A stretch of DNA of 32,193 bases from NCBI GenBank assembly GCA_025349905.2, contig MU624678.1, forward strand, positions 1 through 32,193, read 5' to 3'. The notes below the pieces were generated by a model. It ran no database searches. It was not told the origin of the DNA and saw only the letters and a program-made list of their open reading frames with translations. The number at the start of each line of letters is the position of its first letter. Within the stretch, counting starts at the first letter, position 1. Of this stretch, positions 8,747-19,300 are shown in pieces. Both the position numbers and the translations under genes were made by a program. The DNA comes from Blastocladiella britannica. Lineage: Eukaryota > Blastocladiomycota > Blastocladiomycetes > Blastocladiales > Blastocladiaceae.

Positions 8747-11632
8747 TCAGCGAGCCCGGAGCGACAAGAGCAGCATGGCAGTGGTGCGCGGATCGTCCTC
8801 GGTGCCGCGCGGTTCATCACCTACAACAACAGCGACATCCTCGCCGCTGCCCCCTCCTTGTGGACATGAACGCTGCTTCTGCTCCAACCCAATCGCGTCC
8901 GACAAGCACGACGCGCGGCGCGGCGCAGAGACGGGCCACATGCTCGCGGTCTCGACGGACCGCTGGTCGCTGCCGCTGCTGGACGTCGCGTCGCGCGAGA
9001 AGGAATACAGTTGCGCATGATTCTGCTGCCGTTCGGCTTCACCAGTCTCTGCTTCATAGCCATCTGCGGCGATGCTGAAGCTGCCAGTATCACCATCGTC
9101 CTGGTCCGAGTCTTGATCGATCTCCGAGTCCGCGTCGGTGCCGTCACTGACCGCCCCCGGAATGCTGTGGCGCATCGAGTCCGACTCGGTCCGCTTGTAC
9201 AGTCCCAACGCCGAGTACGGTGCGCCAGGCGGGACCTGTCCATGCGTCGCCCCTGCCCGCGAATCGGCCGAGGTGCGCTGCAGTGCCGCCAGCCGCTCAA
9301 TGGTGGTGCGATCTTCCTCCGACACGTCCGGGAACGTGGGCGAGACGGGCGACCGCGCGGCGAACGGCGACAGAGAGATGGATCCGACCAAGAGCGGGCC
9401 GGAGAGCGCGCGGCGGCGCGGCGATAGCGGCAGAGGCGAGGGCGTTGGGTACAGCATCAGCGATGAAGAAGCGGCCGATGACGGCGGCGACGGCTGGGGC
9501 AGGTACGGCATTGGCGAGTGCGCGCGGAACCACCCGGACACGCCCCGCGCGGCGGTGGCGACGCTGGCGCCCGATACGCGGCGCTTGCGCTGCTTGACGG
9601 ACGACGGGGGGTCCTGGTGGTCGTTGGCGTCGAGGTGGAACGCATGGTGCGGGTAGGGCGGCAAGTAATACTGCTGGTGAGACTGGTGGCGCGGGTGGTG
9701 GTGATCGACATGGTGCCCGCGCGCGGCCGACCAGTCCCCGTGAATCGGCGACAGCACCGGCGAGTTGGTGGTGGCCGTCGACGACGCTGGGGTGGGAGCA
9801 TAGAATGCCGAGGCCTCGATGCGCGACGACCGGCGCTGAGAGTTGGCCGACGGAGCTGCTGCAGGCGCACTGGATGTCGATCCGCGCCGCCGCTTCGAGT
9901 TGGGCGTCTCTTGTCTTGCCGCGGACAAGGTGCTGGAGCGGCGCGCGCGAACGCCCGATCCATTTGCTGTTTCCCCGTCGCCGCGCGCCTCCTTCGATTC
10001 TTGGTCACTGGAGGCGTCCCGCAGTCGCTTTTGCGCCGTCGTCGAGCCCGACCGGATGCTTCCGCGTCTTCTCCGGTTCCCATTTGGCGGAATCGGGTCG
10101 CTCTGCTCAACAAAAGTCGTCAGTCGTTTCTAGTGAAAAGATGAAGAAAAAAAAAAAAAAAAATGGAAATGGTACCTCAGGATGCAGCAGATTCTGTGCA
10201 AGCGATGTCTCATAGTCTGAAATTCCAGCAGCGGGCATCACCCGAGCGGCGGCATTGGGTTTGCGCCGAGGCCGCGCAATGGGACCTTCATATGCCTGGA
10301 TATCAAATGGAGGTTAGAGCCACGGATCAACGAATACCAAATGAAAGGAGGACGCACGGAATTGTAGTAATAGAAGTGGTTGACGCGAATCAACACGGAT
10401 CGCTTCATACTTTTCTTGAGCGCCTGGGTCGCCGACGGCTTAAAGAACGGCGGCAGCTTGTCGCGATACTTTTCCTCCATGCGCGCGTAAATGGCCTGCG
10501 GCTTGAGTCCGCCCACCAGCGGCTGCACGCTGCCGCCCTCGGGTGCCGGCGGTTCGGTACACATTTCGGGCGGGGCCGTGCACAGCGCCTCGATGATCAG
10601 CTCCTCGTACGACGGCAGCCGATCAGTCATGTCCAAGACCATAGACGAGTTGTACATGGCCGAATCCTCGTCGTCCTCGCCCTCGTCGTCACCACCGGCG
10701 GTCTGCGCCGCGGGGCGATATGGCGACGGGATAGCGGCGCGTGATGATCGTGGGACGGGCTCGACCGCGGCTGCCATCGGCGGCGATTGGTGGCGCGAGG
10801 GCACCAGGTACTCGCGTTGGTGCTGGGACTGGCGAGAGCCCAGCAACAGCGCCGGAGAGTTGGCGAGCGATCCGGGCCGCGATCCTCCCGCCAGGGACGT
10901 CAGAGACGGGTGCAGAGACGAGTCGTCGCCGTCCATCAGTTCGGACTGCCAGTAGCGATCGTCGGCCTGGGCAGAGACATGCGGGTTGGCGATGCGCGGG
11001 CTAAAATGCTGTGGGGGCACAGGCAGCGGCGGGGCAGGTGGGAGAAATACTGCAGGCTGGTGGTGGTGGTGGTGGCGGTTGTAGTGGTGGTGGTGTTGGG
11101 AGGCATATTGGTGGTGAGAATGGTGGGGTTGGTGGTAGAATTGTGGGTGGTGGGGGTGGTGGAGATAGTCGCCGTTACCGTCGACGGGCGGTCGTGCAAT
11201 AAAAGTGGGGCTCGAAAGAAAAGTGGCGGCATCAGCGGCATCAGCAGCGGAAGGGGAGTCAAGCGAAGAAGGATAGTAGCTTTGGTGTGGCTGGTTGTAG
11301 TAAATTGGGTGCGACTGTGGACCACCGCCGCCCCCGCCAGACATCAGGGATGGGTCGGGGAGAACAGGCCGTGCGACCGGATCGTGGGACTGGAATAGGT
11401 GGTGGGGTAGGCGGCGGCGCTGAGAGGTCGTTGTGGTGGTGGGGTGCTCAGCGACTTGGTGCTCAGCGGCCTCTTCTGTAGAGGTTGTCGCCATCAAGCC
11501 AGTATCAATGCTCGAGTCGCACTCGGTCGAAAATGCCGGACGCATTCCAGTCAAAGTCAGATTAGTATCAGCATTCGCGTCTTCCGGGCCGAGGGCGCCC
11601 GGCGGTGGCGGACTTGGCAAAGTCGTCGTCAT
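8747..11632 (-). CDS. Large disordered protein with linker-histone-like winged helix, 3 exons, 925 aa
   Basis: Exons 11632-10358, 10295-10176, 10129-8747; all junctions are phase 0. The only folded-looking region is about residues 335-425. It opens with LPSYEELIIEAL, continues GLKPQAIYARMEEKYRDKLP, then ALKKSMKRSVLIRVNHFYYY. The spacing of SYEELI, an xAIxxxxEEKY helix, a Lys-rich ALKK helix and a terminal beta hairpin resembles the H15 winged helix of linker histones, with an insertion after the first helix. The rest is Pro, Ser, His and Ala rich, with basic KRRR and RKRR clusters (possible nuclear signals) and many SP sites. A chromatin or DNA-binding role is inferred, not shown. The ATG at 11632 is the first in frame; upstream in-frame codons include TTG only. 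Confidence 0.8.
10147..10163. repeat. A17 homopolymer (T17 in the intron sense strand)
   Basis: Seventeen consecutive A on the plus strand sit in the 46-nt second intron of the H15-domain gene. On the transcribed sense strand this is a long polypyrimidine tract ahead of the CTAG acceptor. Confidence 0.9.
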
Positions 11633-13381
11633 AATCAAAAATATGGACCTTAGATTGATGGGCGTGAAATGGCAATTGATAGAGTGCGGAAAATAAAAGC
11701 GCAATAATACCTTGTCAGAGGTAGGTTGAGGTTGGTGTCGGTCGCGTCGTTGTCGTGTCGCTTCCGCCTTCCTTTGGCCGGCGTGAGGTTTCTTTTTTTT
11801 TTTTGCGCTTCCTTTTCGTTGTCGAGAGCATTTGTTCGTGGGAAAATCAAAGCCAGAATAATTTAGCTCCTGTCAGGTGATCAAGTAAAAATGCGCGCGC
11901 AGGCTGGGCGACCCGGGATCGCCATCAGCTTGGTCACCAAGCGCAGCCGAGATTCGGTGCTCGCCGCTCAGCAGCGGCTCAAGATGCGGTCGGGGATGGG
12001 CAAAGCCTCCAATAGTATTTTTCCCATAGCCTTGTCCCATCTTCCCTCTTCCGCTCTCACACCAACATCGACCTCGAACCTCCATCCGAGCCGAGGATCC
12101 ATCAGCTAACAAAAGACATGGCCCGCCAAAAAGACTCGACCCCATAAACGCGCGCCGTCCTCTGCTGCCGACCAGGGATCCGTTTCATCCAAATCCACTG
12201 CAGCAGCATCAAGGGCGATGCTGGCTCAAATATAACGCAAGCACAAGCGCGCACCCGGCAGCACCGCGAGCATCTCGTCCGTGCCTACTTCTGCCCCTTC
12301 ACAACGACACGTACATGCGCGCGGCTTTCCTGATCCGCTGCGCCACTCAAAGTCGCACCAGCAACAGCGGATCTCAACCAACAAAAAGAAGGGAAAAATA
12401 AAAATGATTTCATTTCACTGTTGAATCCAACTGTTCCGAGCCTTGCCATCAACGTCTTGAACTCGAGTTCCTCTTGTGCAGCGAGTTCGATGTCGTCGTC
12501 GCATTTGACGCAACGCAAGGAGGGGGTTGACCGGCTCGTAGCCGTAGCTGAGCAGGGTTCGGATGATGAGCAGCGGGAGCGGGCCGTCAGCCCCCCCGCA
12601 GAAGTAACACACGGGAGATCTGACTCTGGCGGGGACCCACAACTGGGAAAGTCCCGGCGACGGTCGCGGAACGTAGTAGTATTATTGGGATTCATTGAAT
12701 GCGTGGGATGTTGGATGGGTAGGAAAACTTCGAGGGCGGACTGCCCTTGGGTGTTTGTATCGGGATGCGCATTAGGCCAGCTGCAGCGGGGGTAACACGG
12801 CAGGTAGTTTGCCGGCGCATAAGCGATGCTTGGGAAGATCCACACCTTGTCAATCGCCTGGCAACGGCTGCGGGACGGATCCGAGGAGTAGGAAGGGAGC
12901 ATTGGTGAGCTCGATGTGTTCAAGGAATCATGTTAGATGGGTGGGAGCATGATGGGTTGCAAGGGAACATGTACGGCGGGGCGGCGCTTGGTATTTGTAC
13001 CCGAGAAGACCGGTGCCGAGTCCAAGTGAGACCCAGACTTTGAGACTTGCCTATTTTCATCGTTGAGAGACAGAGATGAATCTTTTTCCCCAAAAACAAA
13101 ACATTGCCGTCGAAGCGTTGAGCGAATGGGCGAGTACGCGTGCGCGCAGGAGTGCCAGTCGTATTAAAGAGTGTCCATATGGGCGCTACTCAATCGGCAG
13201 TTCCCAACAATCCACCATGATAATGCTCACCTAACCGCGGTGCATATTGACAGGCGCTGCAGAAGATGGCGGATGCGGCTAGACCGGGGTGGCGGCTGCA
13301 GGCGCGCACGGCGACTGGGTGTCAGAAAGCGGTTTTCGTTAGTGTCTCCGGGCTTTGGGATCCACAAATAAGCAGAAACAA
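11633..13381. other. 1.75-kb region without a convincing gene
   Basis: Lies between the divergent H15-domain gene and SUV3 and must hold both promoters. A possible 5' UTR intron of the H15 gene runs from a GTATTA donor at about 11712 to an AG at about 11655. Inside are a 30-codon stretch like the C-terminal end of a DEAD-box helicase (11891 on) and a minus-strand patch at 12285-12923 that looks partly protein-like in more than one frame. Several short upstream ATGs precede SUV3, one of them opening a 13-codon ORF at about 13178. No tRNA, rRNA or mobile-element structure was recognised. Confidence 0.5.
11891..12109 (+). pseudogene. Possible remnant of a DEAD-box RNA helicase C terminus
   Basis: The first 30 codons include AGRPGIAISLVT, which resembles the residues after motif VI in DEAD-box helicases (HRxGRTARAGRxGxAISFVT). 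Only about 12 residues match; the following sequence does not continue the family and the frame stops after 72 codons. No helicase motifs I to V are found upstream. It is either a small fragment from an old insertion or a chance match. Confidence 0.25.
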
Positions 13382-16164
13382 ATGCACGCGCGACTCCTCC
13401 CCACGGCGGTAAGGGCAAGAGCGACCACAGCGACCACACGACGCGTCGTCTTTCTATCCGCATACCGCACGTTCACTGCCGCCACCGGGTCCGACCCACC
13501 ACCACCACCTCCCGAAAAAGACAATGCGAAAAAACCGGACCCTGCCGCGCTCGCTCGCGCAGTGCTGGAATCAATGAGGGCCCGGTCAGAGGCAGTAAAA
13601 AAAAGCACACCAACTCCAAACTCGGCACCCTTTGTGGGCCTTCCGCGCATCAACCTGGAGCCAACGCGGACCGGGCCAAAGAACAAGGCGCCTGGCACTG
13701 GCCCCCGCAACCTGTCCTTTAGCGAGTTCTTTATTTACTGGCGCGACGCCGAGGCCATTGTGCGCAAGGCCGGCGAGTTTGGCCTCAACTTCAAGGCCAC
13801 GACAACTGTGCTGCGCGACTTTCGCGCCCATGTGCTCAAACACAAGGTGCTGCCCACTGCGGAGGGGTTCTCGCCCGACGATATCCCATTGGCGACGTCG
13901 ATCCTCTCGGCCGCGTGGGTCGAGTTTCTGGCTAATTATGTTCCGGCTGGGCAGCGCGACACTTTTAACGGACTGTGCGAGACGGCCGACTTGCGTAACC
14001 CGCATGCTTGGTACCCTGCAGCGCGTCTCATGAAGCGGTACATGTCTTTTTTGGTGCTGGATTGGAATGCACCACTGACTGGATACAACAGTGAAATCAT
14101 CATGCACGTCGGCCCGACCAACTCGGGCAAGACGCATGAGGCACTGGCGGCGCTCGAGGCCGCAGACTCGGGCATCTACTGTGGGTCCGTTTTACCTTTT
14201 CTCACATGCCAACATCAAGGTTAGCCTGATCCACCAAAAAAAACCACAATAAATGACATAGACCGCTCCGGCTCCTCGCGCACGAAATCCAGGAACGGTT
14301 TGCTGCCAATGGAACCCCTTGCAATCTGGTCACGGGCGAAGAGAGGCGTGAGATGCCTTTCGCGCGCGTCACGTCGTGCACGGTAGAAATGGCCGATCTG
14401 GACCGGGAAGTGGACGTGGCGGTGATTGACGAGATCCAGGTGATTGGCGACTCGCAGCGCGGATGGGCGTGGACGCAGGCGGTACTGGGTCTGCGCGCCC
14501 GCACCATCTACGTGTGCGGCGAAGCCACCGCGGTCCCGGTGATGGAACAGCTGTGTAAAGCCACGGGCGACACGCTGACGGTGCGCAAGTTTACTCGGCT
14601 GCGCCCGCTCGAGGTGGCGAAGGCGCCCGTTGCGGGCCGGCACCGCGGCGTCGAGCCCGGAGACTGCGTGGTGGCGTTCTCGCGCCGTGACGTGTTTCGG
14701 CTCAAGAGCGAGATCGAGGTCGCTGACCCCAACGTCAAGTGCGCGGTCGTATATGGCGCGCTGCCGCCCGAGACGCGCGCGCAGCAGGCGCGGCTGTTTA
14801 ACGATCCCGAGAGCGGATACGATGTCCTTGTTGCGACCGATGCCGTGGGCATGGGCTTGAACCTGTATCGTATTGCATTCTACGTTTATATTTACCTTGA
14901 ATAGTCTCACACCCATATATCTGTTAGGGCAATCCACCGCGTCATTTTTAGCACCGTGACCAAGTACGACGGCAAGTCCACCAGTCCCCTGTCGGTATCG
15001 CTCCTCAAGCAGATTGGCGGCCGCGCCGGCCGCTTTGGCAAGGCCCACATTGATACCCCAGGCGTGGTGTCGGCGTTTTACCATCGTGATCTCAAGTTTG
15101 TGAAAGAGACCATGGCTCTCACCCCACCCGACATTGCCTCGGCCGGGCTGCAACCGAGTTCCGAGATGATTGAGGCCTTTGCATTGCAGCTGCCGGCGGA
15201 ACCCTTGAGTGGACTGCTGGCCAAGTTCGGGGCCCTGGCCCGCGTCAATAGCGAGCAGTACTTTTTGTGCAATTTTGACACGCTCCAGGTATGCATTATT
15301 TCTTTTTGCCGATTTCATCCCATTTCATTCAATTTTTTTTTTAATGAGCAGGACCTGGCAAAAGCAATTGAGGACATGAAGAACATGACGATCGGAGAGC
15401 AGTACCAGTTTTCGCTCGCGCCCGTCAATCCCAACAAACCCGAAGCACTCGACTGCTTCAAGAAGATCGCATGGCACTACAACAAGGGCGTCCCATTCTC
15501 CATGTTTGACATGCTCAAGGACGAGGAGCTCGGATTTGCGTCGACCCTCGACACCAGCATCCAAAAGGAATTCAAGGCCGGCAAGCAGCGCCACTTACGT
15601 TACGAGACGCTCATGGCGCGCCGGTACGCGTGGATGCACGCGACGATGCCCGATCTGGTGGCAGCAGCAGCGTCCGACCCCTCCTCTGCTGCTGCGGCAG
15701 ATTCATCGTCGTCCCCGTCAGACCGAGTGCAGCTGGACTTGGCGTCGTCCGTAGGCCCCGATGCGCGGCACATGCACATGTCGGACGCCGAGGCAGAAGA
15801 GATGGTCGCTGCACAGCTAGAGGCGCGAGCACTCCTGCACCAACACGCGGCGGCCGCAGTCCCGCTGTTCCGGCCGGTGCGGTCCGAAGAGCAGCTGGCC
15901 AAGCTCGAGACGGTGCACCGCGCCATTAACACGTACCTGTGGCTGCAGCAGCGGTTCATTGGGCACCCGACGTTCGTGCAGACGTCGCCCGACGCGTGTG
16001 CGATGGTCGCGCGCGAGTGCGAGACCACCATCAACGACGGGCTGCGCGCGTTGTCGGGGAGCCGTCGTCCCAAAGGAAGACCGCCGCGGGTGGTGATCAA
16101 GGATATTTCGAACCCCATTCCACGTCCGGGAACTCTGTTGGCGAGCGCCCCCCTCGTCGCGTAG
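13382..16164 (+). CDS. SUV3: SUV3 mitochondrial ATP-dependent RNA helicase, 4 exons, 859 aa
   Basis: Superfamily 2 helicase of the mitochondrial RNA degradosome, unwinding RNA for the 3'-5' exonuclease. Exons 13382-14184, 14262-14864, 14928-15288, 15352-16164. The ATG at 13382 opens an Arg-rich, acid-free leader (MHARLLPTAVRARATTATTR), as expected for mitochondrial import. Helicase motifs: Walker A GPTNSGKT at 244-251, IYCGPLRLLAHE across intron 1, DEIQ box at 324-327, DAVGMGLNLAIHRVIF across intron 2, and motif VI QIGGRAGRFG at 497-506. The SUV3 C-terminal domain follows. The tail has an Ala/Ser-rich insert near 15660-15720 absent from typical homologs and ends basic. Intron 3 (15289-15351, 63 nt) is in frame and stop-free. 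Confidence 0.96.
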
Positions 16165-16385
16165 CAGAACTCGGTTAGGATATACGTAGTGTAATAATGT
16201 AAATGCAACGCACGCACCGCCTGTTGTTGAGCCGTAGTGCTGACGATTGGGAAGTTGTTGGTGCTGCTGACCTGATCGCCAGTTGACGTGGATCTCCTTT
16301 AAAGGACGACCGAGATCCCCTCGCTCTTCCAGTCCACCAAACCAAAGCAAAAAAAAAAGCAAAAGAAAGCATTGAATATAATAAA
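16165..16385 (+). promoter_or_regulatory. ECM29 upstream region with a perfect 12-bp palindrome
   Basis: 221 bp separate the SUV3 stop from the ECM29 start. The palindrome TCCTTTAAAGGA lies at 16295-16306, about 80 bp before the ATG, where a TTTAAA core could act as a TATA-like element. The rest is plain; an A-rich leader directly precedes the ATG. Confidence 0.35.
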
Positions 16386-19300
16386 ATGGACCCCTCGTCC
16401 AACCCCCTCGATCGGGCCGAGCTGGTGTTTGCGCTGGCCGACTCGGACGACAAGCTGCAGCACGCGCTGACCACGCACCTGGCCCCGACGCTGCGTGCGC
16501 TCGGCGTCGCCGCCACCCAAACCCGCGCCATGCAGCTGCTGTCGCACATCAACGCTCGCGTGCGCCCGACTCCGTCGCTCGTGTTCCCGTGCGCCGCCCT
16601 GGCCACGTTACTGGCTGATCCTGCGCCCTCGGCCACCGCCGCACCTACGCGCTCATTTGCGGCCATGTACCTGGACCAAGGGCTTGGCCGCGCGTCCCTG
16701 TCGGCCACGGCCAAGATCGAGCTGGTCCCGGCGCTGCTCGGCGCCGTGGCGGTGCTGGCTGATCGCGGTGCTCCTGCCGCCGTGGCCGCTCGCCCGACCG
16801 CCACCGCCACCACTGCGCTGGTGCGGGCCATTGCCGCCCTCGAAGCCCCACCCCTCTCGGACCCGCATACGCAGGTGGCCGACGCGATCGCCGCGCTGGA
16901 TCTGGCCCCCGAGCAGTGGACCGCCGTGTACCTGGCCCTGGCGCACGTCCAGCGCACTGGACTGACCACTGCCGCTGCTACTGGCACGGGCACTGGTGCG
17001 GTGCTCCCGGCCGAGTCTTGGAAACGCGCGGTGCTGTCGTTTGCCGTGTTCTACGCACCGGCACCCGCGGCCGAGGCCAACTGGGCACGCGCGTACCTGT
17101 TGTTCCTGGGCTCGTGCGATCCGGTTGCGCCCGTGGCCGACCACGCCGATACTTGCTGGCGCAAAGCTCGTGCTCTCGCGTCCGAGGACCCGGCGATGGT
17201 GCGCGCGGTGCTGGCGCTGTACCTTGCTCAGAGCGTGCCATCTACTCCTCCGTCGACAAGCGATGCCATGGACGTGGACCCGCCTGCCATGACGCCCGCG
17301 GTCCTCGCCATCAAAACCAAGGCGCTCGCATATGCCACCAAGTCCAAGGCTGCGGCCAATGCGTTCCCGACCCTCCTTAAAGTGATCTTCGACGCGCTGT
17401 TTGCCCGTGGAACCATTCCCAAGGTGCAGCAAGCCGGTATGGGGTACTTGCAGTGGGTTGCTCGTTCGGTACGTTTTTTTTTTCTTTCTCTGTACTGACT
17501 CCAAATTATTGACCTCAATTGAAAAATAGGCGGACCAAGCGGTACTCGATAAGGTCGCGCCAATCCTCATGTCGGGCACCATCAAAACCATCGAGGAAAA
17601 CCTTCGCGATCCCAACACGGGCGAGTTGTCCAGTGTCGTGCAGACCACGCCCGTTGTCGAACTGGCCATCATTGCCACTGGTCTGATCCTGCAGCGCGGT
17701 ACCTACCTACAACTTTCCAATTTGATGAATCAGTCTCCTAATTGACTTATGGTAAAAAAAAAAACAGTCCCAAGCCAGTTGACACCCGACACGCTCACGC
17801 TCTTGTTTTCGCTAGCCAAGTCGCACCCGCCACAGCTCAAACTCGCCGTGACTGACTGCCTCGGCGCCTCGCTGGTGCCACTCACTCCGGAAACGGCGCC
17901 GCTCAACCTGGCGACCATCTTGCCTCCGGCCGCGCAGACATCCTCGTCGGACCTGTCGCGGTATATGGCGCTTCGGTGGGCCGCCAAGCTGGAGCCCGGA
18001 TCCCTTGACACGTTGGCCATGCACATCAAGTTATCAGCCGATCCGGCCGGGATCGTGCGGCAAGAAGCGCTGGCGGGCCTCGACGCGACGGTGCGCGGCG
18101 CCTCTGCCACAACTGGCCCGTCGGTGGCCAGCGTTCTCGCAATGCTGGTGGACGCGGTGCACGCCACTACGTCGTCGGTGACGGTCCGTGGGGACACGGC
18201 CTGGAGCGTGCGCGAAATCGCGGTCGATTTCGGGTGGCGCTACATTGCCACCAGGGGCGCTGGGTGGCGCCGCGCCGTAGTGCCCGCGGACGTGCTGCGG
18301 ACCTACCCGTTTGCGTCGGGACTCAAGTCGTGGATCGCGCAGGCACCGGCGGCAGTGGTTGCGGATTGGACCGCATGGTTGACGAGCTTGATTGTTCTGG
18401 ACGGTGGTACGTATATTCCTTTTTTTTTTTTTTCGTTTTGGCCATCCCACTCAGTTACTAAATATGAATGAAATAGCCCCGATCTCGCTCCAAACGACAT
18501 GCATTGGCCACGTGTACTTTTTGCGTGCTCTCGGCGCGGCACCGACACAAGCGTCAGCGACAGCGGGCCTGACGGCTCGCTTTTACGAGCACACATCGAC
18601 TGTGACGCAATGGCGACTGCGCACGCTCCTCCCAGCGCAGTTCGACGCGCCTGCGACCATTGCCGGTGTGACGCACTCCCAGGCCATTCGCGCCGCCGAA
18701 CTGATGCGTACCATGGACGTGACCGCCGCCAGCCAGGCGCTGTCCGAGTCGACCGGCAGCGGTACACTGCTGGTGGAGAGCGCGGCGATTCTAGTCCTGC
18801 AAGAGTCCATGATGCGCGGGTCGCTGACCAGTCAGCAGGCGGCGGAGGTTGTCGCGACGGTGGAGAAGGTGATTGGCATGACCAACATCACTCCGGAAGT
18901 TGTGTGCTCGGCGGTGGTGGCGGCTGCATGGGCCGGCCGTACGCAACAAGAGGCCAAGGAAAAGGTCATCAAGATTATCACCGAGACGCTTCCCGCGCTC
19001 CCGATTGCGCGCACGCACCCTACCGTCACGCTGGCCATTGGCGATGCGGCAGCGATCTTGGTCGCTGGCTCGAGCGCTGCGTGCGTCGACTACGACCGCT
19101 ACGATACCAGCGCCACTCGGCCGCCCGTGGACGAAGAGGTGGCGACGAAGCTGGTGGCGGCGGCGTCGGCGTCGTCCACGTCGTCGGCCGCCAAGCCCGT
19201 GCGCCGCACGCACCTGCACTTGCTGGACTCGCTGGTGTCGTCGGTGCCGACGCTGTCGGAAAAGCTGGTGTTGGATGCACACGAGACGGCGGCGCGCGCG

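Noticed and set aside
12421..12795. Plus-strand 124-codon ORF
   Set aside because: Overlaps the equally uncertain minus-strand patch, with no domain, no splice support and ordinary composition.
13178..13300. Short ORF MGATQSAVPNNPP as a myristoylated first exon spliced downstream
   Set aside because: A GTTCCC donor and ACAG acceptor can be paired, but the joined frame gives nothing recognisable and runs into the SUV3 start; at most an upstream ORF.
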